From: Dolomedes plantarius
Lineage: Eukaryota; Arthropoda; Arachnida; Araneae; Dolomedidae
Assembly: GCA_907164885.2 (NCBI GenBank)
Contig: OU015491.1
Coordinates: 120,456,431-120,520,430, forward strand
DNA length: 64,000 nt
Direction of reading: 5' to 3'
Positions 47,610-59,832 of the stretch are shown here, one piece after another; position 1 is the stretch's first letter; every line of letters starts with the position of its first letter. The notes under the pieces are model-generated. The model was not told the DNA's origin and searched no databases. It saw nothing but the letters and a program-made list of their open reading frames with translations. The position numbers were made by a program, and so were the translations under genes.

Positions 47610-48685
47610 ACTTGAAAATTAATTAGGCTGAATACTTTAAGACGACAGCTTATTTAAGTTTCTATGTATTCAACAAATAATAATTGAGGAAAAAAAATGA
47701 CTGTCGATGAATATGGGCTAAGCTACATAAATTCATTCAAGGAGTTCATATTGTGTATTTTGTAAAAATATTATTTATTAAATTTGCAGATTTATTGTGT
47801 AAGGTTTTGAATTTGTTGATAAATTTAAATTTCCTCTTTCCCGCTTTCTTTAAAACAATTAGCAGATTTAGTTCATCTGCTGATGGGTTAGTGGAAAACA
47901 AAGATATCTTTTGTGAAATCACTATTTCATGTCTTAAACAAGGCTCAAAGAAACTTATACTGAAAAAGTTTATATAATAATTCATAAATTTTATGACAGA
48001 TGTGTATACTCAAGTACATTCAAAAGTTATGTTTTGAATTATTGGTACTACTTTTTTGCTATTACTGCTAAAAATCTGCTCTATACATTTTACTGAATTA
48101 AAACTGAGTTTTCTCTGTTTGAGCTTGTAAAGCCAGAATACCTGAAAAAAATACTTCATCGGAATCCTATGTAGTTTGCAAACTTCTTGGTATAAAATTT
48201 GTGTTAAATTCAAATATTTTTGCACCTTTTTCTTTTCTTTAGCATTTAGTGTTTTTTTTTTTGTGTTTTCTTTGATATGTTTTCAGTGTCTGAATTTGGA
48301 AGTTTTCTTTTTTGATGCACTTAATGTTAGAGATAGCTGCATTCAGTGTGTTTTGGTTTTATGAGCGTTGTATGCTGCCTTTTTAAGTGTGCAATGTAGG
48401 TGATAGATTAATTACCAAATGAGTTGTAATTAATTTCTCAGTTGTTTTAAGCTAAGAAAAATATTGCTTGAAGATTAAGATATATTTTTTATGTATTTAT
48501 CAATGGGTAAAATAAATTTGAGACAAAACAGCATAGCTTTCCTATTTAAGATTGTTCCATTTTTAATTTTTTCCAATCAAAAAATTAAACGTATCCTCTT
48601 TTAATTTTTTGATTGAATTTCTGTGAAGGAAAAACATTGTAGCAATCTTTCTTTTGTTCATGGTAGAATATTTTGTATTTAAAAA

Positions 48686-48714
<29 letters not shown>
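48686..48714. repeat. (TG)n microsatellite
   Basis: About 14 TG units directly before an AATAAA at 48725. Confidence 0.95.
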
Positions 48715-48717
<3 letters not shown>

Positions 48718-50269
48718 AAAGTGTAATAAAATCTATAGCCTTAAAGATAAAAAAACGTGAAATTTATTTCGCAAAAGAAAATTTGTATGAGTCAAAAATG
48801 ATCACCACTTTAAACAAAAAAATTGTGTTGCCTTATTATTCTGTCATTTTACTTTTAATATACTGTGAGATGGTATGTAATATTTGCTAATACTCTATAA
48901 CGGTTTGTGTTTTCTTACATAAAGCAGCATTTTATTTCTGTTGTCTGCAAGTTTTTTTCAGATGAACTTTCTATTTAACATCATTATCATTTTAATAGGA
49001 AAGTTTCAATTTTTTTTTCTTCTTTTGAAACTGTCAAAAGACATGTGAAATAGTATAAAACCCTAAACAGTATTACTTGTAACACTAAGAATCATAAAAA
49101 CAAACAGCATATTAAGACATTTCAAAACTCAAATTGACTGACTCTGAGAAAATTGTGTTAATATACAATAACTATTTATAAAAGAATTTCTTGTATTCTT
49201 GTGAATATAATTAATTTGTCATGCTGAAAATGCTATATGGTGTGTTTCATTTAAATGAGGACAGTATTTTTTATTCTTAAAATTTATCTATCTCTAACGT
49301 TAAATAACTTATGTGAAAGGAATGACTTTTGGTTATTTTATAGTAATTATACTTTTTCTGTTCTCTCAAAAAATGTATGCTCTCTTTTTTAATTTTATTG
49401 GTGGTATAAGAATTATTATTAATACTATACTGTTTTGTAGTAATTGTGAAATTTGTCATTTCTCTTTAGGCAACACTTTTCTAAATGTGTATCTCTAGAC
49501 TTTTGAAAAGAAATCAATATTAAATTATATAAAAAATATTCAGCTTTGCATATAATATAAAAATATACTTAGTTATTTTACTTCATCAAATTAATAATAA
49601 TAGGCTAATATTTACACATTAAAGCCTTTTTATCCATATTTACAATGTTAAATGCTTTATTATAACTGTGAAAAAGTTACATATAATATAATATAGTTTT
49701 TGTCTAATACCTTACAAGACATTTACGTTAACAAGACATTATTTTGTTGCATGAGACATCTGTTCTATTGAATTTTTGAAACATCTAATATGTTTCAAGT
49801 CATTCTACTGTTTGTTTCGTATATCAATTCTTAAAAATGACCTTGACAAAAACATGAGCACTATGGAAGTGATTATTATTCCCTTTAAGATTAAGAATTT
49901 ATAATAGTTAAAATGCAGAAATAGCAAGATTATATTTTTAAAATTTTAATTCTGACTGGGAAAGAAACTATATTGGATACTATATAATTGTTAAAAATGA
50001 TTGTTACTCAGAAGATAATTGATAGTAAATTAGATTTTTTTTCCCCTCAATTTTAAGTTTGCATTATTTCTTGATAAATGGGTGTTATAATTTTTTTTCA
50101 ACAAGATTTACAGTTTTTTTAAAAAAATTAATTCTGTTGAATTTTATTGAAATAATTTTTTTTTTAAATCTATTAAAAAAACTTGCATTTTTTTAACATT
50201 ATACTTATTTCCTGTATTTGTGTCAGTTAATTTCTCTTCCTCAATATAAGTTTTTTTTCCTTCTGTCTG

Positions 50270-50464
50270 ATGACCTATCAAATGATTGTACATTTTCCGT
50301 ATACAAAGTTCCTATACATGTGTGATGTCAGTCCCACGTGTGTTTCCCTGTGTCGTGATATTTCCGTGAATGGTGGTACCCCAGATGTGCCACCTCAAAG
50401 GGATGATACACCGGTGATTAACAATGGCTGTCACTTCCGAGAGCTTACGCTGACATTCTGTTAG
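50270..50464 (+). CDS. Short unassigned open frame in a GC-richer island
   Basis: The frame reads VSLCRDISVNGGTPDVPPQR then DDTPVINNGCHFRELTLTFC. It stands out from the AT-rich surroundings by composition and lack of low complexity. It might be an exon or a decayed repeat; no family is recognised and no convincing splice sites or promoter were found. Confidence 0.15.
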   Translation: MTYQMIVHFPYTKFLYMCDVSPTCVSLCRDISVNGGTPDVPPQRDDTPVINNGCHFRELTLTFC

Positions 50465-53275
50465 TGATAATCAAATGGGAAGTTAATGTGCCTTTCATCA
50501 TTTGTGCTGTTTATTCATTCTTTTTAGCTATAGCTGTATCAGTGAGGTTCTTAGCCATTTTTTCCTTTCATTAATGTAACTCAGGCAAGCAGTGGATTTC
50601 TCTAGTCTTTGATTTTTGCTGTTGTTTTCAGATCCAACAATAAGCACTGCTTTAGTTCTCTAGTATACTTACCTAAAACTTTCTTGTCTGTCACTTGTAA
50701 TATTTAATATTTTTTTTTTTTTTTTTTTTTGTATGTAGTAGTTTAAATAGCTAAAATATACTACTCTCAGGAAATAATCTGCAATATTTTTTTCACTATA
50801 GTAAATTTTCAGTTTAAAAAAAACTAAAGCTGTTGAAAATACTCTTTGTAGATATGAATAAGATACAATTATTTGAATTCATTTATTTACATTTTAATTT
50901 TTGAGTTAATGAGATGCTGAAAGCATCTCACATCTCAGTGCTTTCAAAAATCAAAACCAAAGCATTTTTTTGTAGAACAAATGGATTTTTTAAATACATA
51001 TAAAGCTGGATGCCAAATAATTGTGCCACAGAAAACTGAAGACAACAGAACTTTGTGTTTAAATAGAATAGGGATGGCATCCATTTCCCGCACTTTGTTT
51101 TTCTCATAGCTTCATCTGTGATGCTGCATTATTTGACTGTATTATTTTCTTTATCATCAGAGCTAGTGAAATGAATGATGAGGTTAATTCATTAATATTC
51201 ATCTCCACTCTTATAAAATGTGCAGTCTTCCATTTTCATGAGAGTCTAGATTTGTATTTTATAGAGAAATTAAGATTTAGCGTCATGTAGGTTAAGAACC
51301 TGTGCTTAGAAATGTAATTTTCATATAAAAATTCTTTTTTCTTAGTTTAATGTTTTTTTGTCTTTGTTTAGAATATTGTGCCTTCTTTTTTTTTATATGT
51401 ATATCTTTTGGTCTGTAGTTTTTTTTCTACTTATAGCTGGGAAATTTATCAGCTGTGTGTTGTACAATTTGCTTTTTACATGTTCTGTGTTTGAATGGAG
51501 CACCGGTGATTATTTTTTTTATTATCAGATATTCTCTTAGAAAATTCTTTGATTTTGTGTGTTAAATATCCTAATAATCACTTCCATGTGTTCATTTTAT
51601 AAATAATAAATTTTTAATGGCATTTAAAAGGTAAATCAAGATCAGTCTTTCTTTCCTATTTTTTCCTTGTGTGGGTTATTTAAAATATTTACATTATTTC
51701 TAGAATCTCGGTCTTGCATTTTAGTCAGTCAGTATTCAATTTAGTTTTTCTACAAAATTCTATACATAACAAAAAACAAATATTCTTTCTTTTTCTCTTT
51801 ACATATTTCTTTTTCTTTTTGTGTTATTTTGCAATGTCTCATGGTGAAACTTTTAAACACAATGTATTTGTACATCTGTCTGAGAAGTTATGATTTCTTG
51901 CCCTTTTTAATGTTCATTTTAAAGAGTAGGATATTATTTACAGTGACTCTGCTGAGAAAATGTCAAAGTTCAGTACAAATTGCTACACAAATATTAATTC
52001 TTGAAGTAAAATAAAAATTTGCATCTGAAAACTGATCACATAATTTTGTCTTTACTTTAGACAAAATGACTGTCATAATTTTACCATATCCAACCAAGCT
52101 TGGTTTTAAATAGAAATGGTGTGAGGGCATCTTTTGTGGGGTTACAGTATCCTTTCATTTCATTTAAAAGTGGGTCATTTTTGCAGCAGTCTGTTGATAC
52201 TCGTTTTAACTTTTCTATCTTAGTTTTTAAGTAATGTTGATCTTAGCTAAATGCTGGCATTTAAATGTACTTTGTGCATTGCACGCAAAATGAAAATCTG
52301 TTAAATTAATATCTTTTTTGCTGCAATCTAGTGCCTTATTTGTTAAGATTTCCTTTATCAAATCTTAAAAAATCATTTCTGGGCAGAGAATCATTTAGGC
52401 AGATATAATGATTATTTTTTTCGTAATAATAATAATAGGACTTATTTCCTTTTTTAAATTTACACATACTTTTAAAAAAAAAAATCGCTCCAATTATATA
52501 TTGCTTCTACTGTGTTAATTTTCACAGCTCTATTTACAAGTATAAAGAAAGCTTGAAAACCTAGGAAAACGAATTTCACTTTTAAAAATAAAGGATGTGG
52601 CACATAAATCTATGTATATGATACGACACAGTTAACTGAGGTCAATTTTATTTGTAATCTCTTGTTTCTTTCATTCTACAGTAACCCTTGAGTTAGAAAG
52701 TGTTCCTCTATGTTTAAATAAGTAAGTTATATCAAAATACTTGAAAAGCACTTTCTTGTCAAAGGAACTGAATAGTGAAAATTGCTGTTATTTTTTTCTT
52801 ACTTGTAAAGGAAAACCTGTGTATTATTTTTGCATCTCTTATGTGGCAAAAGCCATATCAAATATTTTTTGTATGAAAAAATGTGATAAAAACAGTTTCT
52901 AAAGTTCTTTTTCATTTAGCATTATGTAAAATATATAGGGGTAATGCTAATTTTAGTTACTATTCTTTGAATGAAGTTTCCATGACTGTACTATTAATTG
53001 CTGATTTAGAATTTTAAACCTATTGTCAAAAAATTGTTTTTATTTGGTTTAATCTAAAACTAAAATATTTTTTATTAACAATTAAAAAAGTTGTCATTTT
53101 AATGAATCCTATGGGAAGATTTTTGGTTTTGTATTATTTTCTAATTTAATGCAAATTTTTATAAAGACAAAATGTTTCAGAAAGCTGCACAAACTTTTCA
53201 CTTCAATGTGCTAGCTGTTATTTAATAATTTTATTGTAAGCTTGCATATGTTAAAAAAGATGAAAATGTATTAAA

Positions 53276-53301
53276 AATAAACTTTTTCAGTACTGAATAA
53301 A
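53276..53301 (+). promoter_or_regulatory. Paired poly(A) signals
   Basis: AATAAA occurs at 53276-53281 and 53296-53301, followed by a U-rich region to about 53340. It is the strongest polyadenylation-like cluster downstream of GANAB. A nearer alternative is 48725-48730, directly after the (TG)n tract. Confidence 0.35.
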
Positions 53302-53402
53302 ATATTTTTTCTAAATCTTTCCATGCTTTTGTTTATTCATCCATTTTTTATTTGCTAAACTATGAAATTAAAAAAAATAGATTTAAATATTTACACTAAA
53401 AT

Positions 53403-53673
53403 GCTTGGTTCGAATCCCGACGACGCGATTAAATACCTTCGTGTCTAGGCCGGATATGGGCATGATAAATCCATACACCGAAAAGTCCTATGAGGTTAGA
53501 GAGGATGGGAGAAGGTACAAACCCCCAGATATCGCCCCTTGGGAGTGTTCTGTCAAAATTGCGGTGGTACCAGAGGGTGGTGTTGGTTACGGTGCCCCCA
53601 TTGAAAGAAACCACGATTCTCACTAATAAAGTCCGATTGTCTTAATGGACAAGTGTCCCACACTGGCGAACAT
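53403..53673 (+). repeat. 5'-truncated tRNA-derived SINE with 13-bp target duplication
   Basis: It starts at a B box (GGTTCGAATCCC) followed by a body (GATTAAATACCTTCGTGTCT, ATACACCGAAAAGTCCTATG). A perfect 13-bp duplication TTTACACTAAAAT flanks it (53390-53402 and 53674-53686). The A box is lost, as expected for incomplete reverse transcription. A different family from 24096. Confidence 0.85.
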
Positions 53674-53686
53674 TTTACACTAAAAT

Positions 53687-54281
53687 CAAACTCATGTTCA
53701 TTACCACTCACATTCTTTCTTTTAAATACACCTACTTCTAGCATGATGACATTGGTTGTCTGTTGGTTTGTTTTGGATTTTTAAAACTGTACTATTTGAA
53801 CTGAGTGATGAAGCAGTATTTTGTACTTTGAAATTGCCACAGTAATAATTAACACCAGGGTTTTTGCTGCTATAAAATTACTTTTAAGTCTCTGTTTTCA
53901 GATTTACCGACTGAAAATTACTCATTTTCAGGAGGAAAATGAGTAATTTGTAATGTACCGAATTGCATAAGCCTCTTGGATGCGAGAACTCACGATTTTC
54001 TGTTGTAAACAGGTAGAATTTTTTTTTTTTTTTCCTATTTTGCTGACACCTGATCTAAACGTCATAACTTCAGTTTAAATTTCAAGACTGATAAATACAT
54101 CTCGTGTATGTGTAAAATATATATATGTATGTATATACACACACACGTTCATAGAGGGCTCGATTTGTGGCGAAACGCGCCGGAACGGCGTTCCGGTACC
54201 TCTCTCTTTAGAAAAAAAAATTACGATAGTTAAAAACATTTAATCACATAATTACTCTGTTGTTAGTGAGTGGGCCTGGCC

Positions 54282-54320
<39 letters not shown>
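53687..54320. other. Spacer, no gene
   Basis: Mostly AT-rich. 54150-54205 is a GC-rich palindromic block (GCCGGAACGGCGTTCCGG) that looks repeat-derived. (TA)n at 54286-54314 precedes the Helitron end. Confidence 0.5.
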
Positions 54321-54321
<1 letters not shown>

Positions 54322-55104
54322 CTATATATATAAAACAGTTCCGTAACTGACTCATTCATTCATTCATTCATTCACTGACTGACTGACATACAACGCACAG
54401 ACCAAACCGCTCGACCTAAAGGGCTGAAATTTTGCATGGCGATTCTTCTAATAGTGTAGGGGTGCACTAAGAAAGATTTTTCAAAAATTCTTCTTAGATT
54501 TTTTTTAATTAAATTTTTAAGCTGTTTTTTAAACTTTTTTTACGTTTGCATTTAAAATAATACATTGAGGGTTATAAAATTTATATCACGAGAAAGATCA
54601 TAAAATTTCCTTTAAAATGAAATCTTTTTCGAATCTTTACCTCCATTTCCTGATTTTTGGTGAATTTTTAAAGATTAATTTTTAGAATTTAATTTATTAA
54701 ATACCGATCACGTGATTTCTTTTTCTGGTACTTTAAATAAATTTATCGTCACGTGCATAACAACTAAATAAACAAAAAATATTTTTTTTTCCTTGCTAAT
54801 GCGGCAGACGATTGGACATTATCCAAAAAAATATTAAAATACAGTAAAAGAAATGTTCTAAAAACTGTACTATATTCTTTAGTATTCTTTATATTAGATT
54901 TAATTTTAATATTTTCTTCTACATTATTTTGTCTATAAAATTATCCTTTACGATTTTCTTATAAATATATATATTGCATCAATTGTATACATTGATCGTC
55001 GTATTTATCATATAATATATATTTATATTTGGCATGAATTGCATACATTGACCGTTGTATTTAATTTGAATGTACTCCGTAGCGAAGTACGGGTTTTCAG
55101 CTAG
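54321..55104 (+). mobile_element. Non-autonomous Helitron copy 4
   Basis: 5' TCTATATATATAAAACAG at 54321; 3' hairpin CCGTAGCGAAGTACGG and CTAG at 55101-55104. It matches copy 1 along nearly its whole length but has an extra partial repeat of the 3' region (ATACATTGATCGTCGTAT versus ATACATTGACCGTTGTAT) and no (TA)n expansion. Confidence 0.88.
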
Positions 55105-55136
<32 letters not shown>

Positions 55137-55159
55137 TAAATAAATTAATTAATTTGGAA

Positions 55160-56943
55160 TTCCTACACGCAAACCTACACGACAAGGAAAGGGAAGGTTA
55201 TTGATTGCAAACAATTCAGTAACCGAAACTGCAATTGCAAAAAAAGATGTTATCACAATATTTCAGAAGAAGCACAAAAAAAAAATGCATTTGAATATTT
55301 CTGGAAAATTGGTTCATTCGCTGCCCAAAACGCATTTTTATGTGGATTAAGTAAACAGCAAATGCCAAAACGACTGGTGAGAAGAACCGTCGCAATACTT
55401 GTAATATTTTCCATTTTTTGAATATTGACGGAAGAAGTTTGATAGTATGTAAAAAATACTTCCTTGAAACTTTGCAAATCTCTGATGGGCGCATGACACG
55501 AGCTCTAAAAAAGGTAACAAGCGGGGAGACTCCAGGTGAAGATAAACGCGACAAAAAAGTTCCTTCCACAAAACCCCAGAAGAAAAAATGGTAGTAGTTC
55601 GAGAGCATATTTCAACATTCCCTGGTTATCAGTCACATTTCACCATGGCTCACAACCCTAATAGAAAGTATTTAAATGCAGATCTAAGCATTCGTCTGCT
55701 CTACAATTTGTATAAAGACCACGTTGAGAGTCAAGGAAGGCAGCCTGTGGAAGAACACATCTACCGAAGAACGTTTAATACGGAATTTAATTTATATTTC
55801 CATGCTCTTCACAAGGACACTTGTGTAAAATGTGATACTTTGGCCAATAAAATTAAGCATTCTATGGATGAAGACGTAAAACACAAACTTCAACAGGATC
55901 ATGAACTGCATCTACGCCAAGCAGTGAAAGCTCGCGAGGCAATGAAAATTGACACAGAAAAGTCAGCTGCAGATGACAGCTACTACGCCTTTTCCTTTGA
56001 TTTAGAAAAGTCCTAATCTTTCCCAAAACTTACATGCCAAGTAGCGTATTGCAAACGTAATTTATATGTTTATAATTTAGGTTGTCATGAACTAAAATCA
56101 AAACGAGGATTTATGTATTGTTAGGATGAAGCGACTGGATCCCGAGGTTCGCAAGAAATCAGTGCATGTTTGATCAAATACATAGAAACCAGGGCAGTTG
56201 GAGCAAAACACGTTGTGATGTTCAGTGATACATGTACTGGGCAAAACAGAAATTGGAAAGTTGCCATGTCAATGATGAAACTAGTGCTGAGTGACGCAAA
56301 CACTATTCAGATCATTGATCAAAAGTTTGAGAAGTGGACACTCCTATTTGGATAATGACTGTGATTTTGCCTCTATAGAAAACTTCAGTAGGACTCAGCA
56401 AGTTTTTTGCCCAAATGATTGGTACAATATTATTGCAAAATCAAGGACAAAAAACCATTTCATGTTACTGTAATGTCAAATGACGACTTCTTGTCTGCAG
56501 AAAATTTGCTGAAACAAATCACCAAAAGGAAGACCGATACCGGAAAACACCCAGTATCATGGATGAAAATGCAATGGATTCGGTATCAAAACAATGAACC
56601 ATTTACAATATTTTTCAAAGAGACTCTATCAGATGAAATGCCATTTTCACAATTGGACTTAAGGCCATCAGTTAGAAGAGGTCGCCCAGTATCTCTAGCT
56701 AACATAACTAAGGTAAAGCTGTATAGAGGACCAAGGCCTGTTACCAAAGAAAAGAAGGAGGATATGGAAGACCTGTTGCCTTTCATCCCACCATTCCATC
56801 ACCCTTACTTTCACGCTCTTCAGACATTAGACGATGCTGAAGACATTGGGACACAGGCTGCCTTCCTTGACTCTCAACGTGGTCTTTATACAAATTGTAG
56901 AGCAGACGAATGCTTAGATCTGCATTTAAATACTTTCTATTAG
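55160..56943 (+). pseudogene. Transposase-like gene, DUF7869/Sola-like, broken
   Basis: Pieces in order: CNCKKRCYHNISEEAQKK (55210-55290, Cys-rich), ILQISDGRMTRALKKVTSG-like (55470-55520), FPGYQSHFTMAHNPNRKYLN, DTCVKCDTLANKIKHSMDED, DEATGSRGSQEISACLIKYI, KHVVMFSDTCTGQNRNWKVA, SLRSGHSYLDNDCDFASIEN, CPNDWYNIIAKSRTKNHF, DLRPSVRRGRPVSLANI. The SD-C-GQNRN and GHSYL-N-DF motifs recur in multi-copy arthropod proteins that I associate, without certainty, with Sola-type transposons. Damage: stops at 56014 and about 56123 and frameshifts near 55300, 56325 and 56450. Confidence 0.55.
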
Positions 56944-57039
56944 GGTTGTGAGCCATGGTGAAATGTGACTGATATATTGATGATGACTGACATTAAATTG
57001 TGTTAATAAACTGATGGTAACACTCTTAAAACATCTGCT

Positions 57040-57290
57040 TTGTTATTGATATACTTCACTTGTTTATACCACAAGTGGTGTAACTGCAATTAGGCCCCTA
57101 CACAAGGTCTAGAAGAAATATTTCATTAAAATTGATAATTTAAGATAAAACACACCTTTGGAAAATATATATGAAAAAAAAAGTTTAAAAAGTGTAACGC
57201 TGAATTTACTATGATAACCCTAATAAAACCTTAAAAATCTCAAAACTAGAAAAATGTGAGTTACACCACTTGGGCTTTAAGGGGCTCATA
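57040..57290. repeat. Inverted-repeat pair of 16 bp
   Basis: CAAGTGGTGTAACTGC near 57071 and GAGTTACACCACTTGG near 57258 are inverted copies, about 190 bp apart; both are next to GGCCCC or its complement. Possibly a small MITE or the 3' terminal region of the preceding element. Confidence 0.5.
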
Positions 57291-57293
57291 TAT

Positions 57294-58156
57294 TGTGAGG
57301 TTCCGTTAAGGACCTTTCAATAAATCGTCTTCCCAGACAACGCTCGTGTCGAACGTTAACTTTGAAATAGCCGCCATCGTGGCTCCATCGACGAAACCAA
57401 TCAGGGGAGAGAACCCTGACGTCACAGCGGACGTCCGACCAATCGAAGGCTAAGTCCCGCCAGGAGGCTTGTAGCACGAACATTCGAGAGAGGAGAGAAA
57501 AAGATCAAGATTCAGACGTGGATTAAAATCTCAGCCGATTAGTCCTTTCTCAGAGGTCCTTGAGACCGAAAGCGAAACTCCATCCCGGAGGTACAGTTGG
57601 CTCTCTGTTTAACGACGCTGTACTTAACGACGATCTCTGTTTAAAGACGATATTTCCCAGTCCCGGCCCCTCCGACGTTATGGGAAATGTTATGTTTTCA
57701 CAAATTGTGTTTAAGGGCGATCTCTACTTAAGGACTTTATTTCACGGTCCCTTGAAAGTGTTAAACAGAGAGCCAACTGTATTTTATCGTCAGAGCAGCC
57801 CGCTCTAGAAGCTTCGTGCCGACCCATCTAAGTCCTCGGACTTGTTAATTTTTAGGAACCAGGAGAGTTCCGGTAGTTCAGCGATTAACTCGCCTCTAAT
57901 GAGACCGGCACGGTCTATGATATTCGTATCCCGCGAAAGCGCTATTCCAACCCTGGAACTTCTTACTGGATTGTGAACTTCGGGTTACTTTTAAAGCCAG
58001 TTCCCTCTATGGCTACAGGCTGTTTAACTACCTTTGTATATAGTTGTACAAATCATCTAATCAAAAATTTAAATAAAATTGTAATTATTTCAGTAGACCG
58101 GACTCTGTATATCTCATATTTTGCGCTATCCTGAGTCCAAAGTCCAACATATTACA
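57294..58156 (+). mobile_element. Probable solo LTR with a MITE inside
   Basis: A GC-richer block starts TGTGAGGTTCC at 57294 and ends CCAACATATTACA at 58156, with a poly(A) signal (AAATAAAATTG) at about 58070: the shape of an LTR. Possible duplication ATAT on both sides, but it is low complexity. Without the MITE it is about 675 bp. No internal retroelement sequence adjoins. A tRNA-like string (TAGTTCAGCGATTAACTCG, ATATTCGTATCCC) lies at 57870-57935. Confidence 0.4.
57594..57779. mobile_element. 186-bp pogo-type MITE with TA duplication
   Basis: Perfect 20-bp inverted ends CAGTTGGCTCTCTGTTTAAC (57594 and complement to 57779) flanked by TA (57592-57593, 57780-57781). Internal CTTAACGACGATCTC and TTTAAGGGCGATCTC repeats. 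TA duplications and CAGT ends fit pogo/Tigger-derived MITEs. Confidence 0.88.
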
Positions 58157-58426
58157 ATATATATATATATACTGCTTGACAATTGCTAAGGAACAGTCAC
58201 ATTTTTCGGAATATTTCATAATAGACATTGATTGAAGAAATGTAACTTAGTACATATTTAGTAAAGATATTGTGCATTATTTATTATGCAAAATGGTACA
58301 GATTTCGCCACATGGAAAAAGAAGAAAATGAAAAACAAAAAAGATGCTCTTTGGAGCATTTCAAAACAGCCACGAAAAATGGGTCTTCCTGCCAGAATGA
58401 AACAGTTATGAGTACCTTAGTAAGGT

Positions 58427-59444
58427 GTGTGACCTCCTCGGACACTAGTGCACATTGTGCATCTGTTTTTCATGCTATCTACTAAAGTATTGAGGAGTCC
58501 TTGGGGGCATATTATCCCACTTCTCTCTCAAGGCGATTTTCAGTTCTTGCATGGTTCGGGGAGGGCGAGTTGTTTGAGAAACACGTCTGCCAAGAGCATC
58601 CCATGCATGCTCTATAGGATTTGGGTCACGAGAGTAAGCAGGCCATGTCATACGTTCAATATTTTCACTTTCTAGTGTGTCCGATACTTCGGCGGTCCTG
58701 TCTGGGCACGCATTGTCGTTCATAAACAGAAAATCTGGACCTATCGCACCCCTAAAAAGACGAACATGATCCAGAATAATCTCCCTGCAATACCGCTGCC
58801 ATGTAACAGTACCTCGCTCAAAGATGTGAAGTGGTGTTTTGCCATTGTGCATAATGCCTGCCCACACCATCACGCCTTGGCCATACCGATGACGTTCCTG
58901 CACTTTCTGTGGTGCATAACGTGTTCTCTTTCTCCACACTAACTGGTGGCCAGAATCACTTGTGACAGTGAAACGGAATTCGTCAGAGAACATCACCCTG
59001 GACCACTCCTGCTGACCCCAACCAATATGTTCCTTATACCAACGTAATCTTTCTCGACGATGGCGGGGTTGAAGTGGGATGCATTGAACAGGCTTCCGTG
59101 CATATCAAACCAACCTGATTTAATCGCCTAGAAATGGTTCTGGCTGATACATTTGTACCGGTAACGGTTGCAAGGTGTGCAGCTATCTGACTAGGAGTGA
59201 GATGTCTGTTCCTTCTCGCCACTAGGGATATATATCGATCCTCTTGAGGCGTGGTGTTCCTTCCTCGACTATCGGCATGCTTTCGCAGAGCATTTTCACA
59301 TAAAGCGGCCTTTTTTTTAAATCGCGATATGACACTTTTTGCCACTCCCATTACTCTGGCCACAGAAGTGACACTTTGTCCTGCTTCGAGCCGTCCAGCT
59401 GCTCGTCCACGATCGCACGCACTCAAATGATGTCTTGCAGACAT
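58427..59444 (-). pseudogene. Tc1-family transposase, two frameshifts
   Basis: Start MSARHHLSACDRGRAAGRLE at 59444; helix-turn-helix QSVTSVARVMGVAKSVISRF and EDRYISLVARRNRHLTPSQI. Catalytic FSDEFRF (D), FMNDNACPDRTAEV (D), DPNPIEHAWDALGRR (E). A 1-base insertion near 59102 and another in the C-run near 58510 shift the frame; following the shift gives the usual end VRGGHTPY and TAA at 58427. The hAT MITE begins 14 bp upstream of the start codon. Confidence 0.85.
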
Positions 59445-59458
59445 TTTGCACTTAATTA

Positions 59459-59725
59459 CAGGGCCGCCCAGAGGGGTGGGGGGTAACTGGGGCACTTTGC
59501 CCCAGGCCCCCAACTGTCGTAGGGGCCTCAATTTTTTTTAAAAATTATTTATTAGATTTCCTCCGAAAGAACATTCTGAAACTTGTACCGTACTTCAAAA
59601 TTCAAAATAATCTCCTGAAAAAAGGGCCCCCCCCAAAAATAAAAAAAATTATTCAATTAATCAGATTTCTTGGGGCCCCCAACAGAAGTTTGCCCCAGGA
59701 CCCGTAAAGTCTCTGGGCGGCTCTG
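59459..59725. mobile_element. 267-bp hAT MITE with perfect 8-bp duplication, inside Tc1
   Basis: Ends CAGGGCCGCCCAGAG (59459) and complement of CAGAGCCGCCCAGAG (to 59725). The duplication CTTAATTA is at 59451-59458 and 59726-59733. GGGGCACTTTGCCCC is palindromic. Noncoding. It resembles the hAT end at 265-331. Confidence 0.93.
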
Positions 59726-59832
59726 CTTAATTATTGTCACACCACACTGATTTTCACAGAAATAACTTCCAACAACCTACGGCGCTATTTTCGTCAAACA
59801 CATAACTGCATGAACTTTCGAATGAATAAATA

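Larger units (their letters stand above)
47610..53389 (+). other. GANAB 3' flank or long 3' UTR, AT-rich, no convincing gene
   Basis: 5.8 kb of T-rich sequence without a recognisable transposon or coding exon. Canonical AATAAA signals occur at 48511, 48725, 53276 and 53296; the last two are close together and followed by a U-rich tract, so they are the best candidate transcript end. A (TG)n microsatellite lies at 48686-48714. A short GC-richer island sits at about 50320-50480. Whether the stretch is transcribed 3' UTR cannot be decided from sequence alone. Confidence 0.45.
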
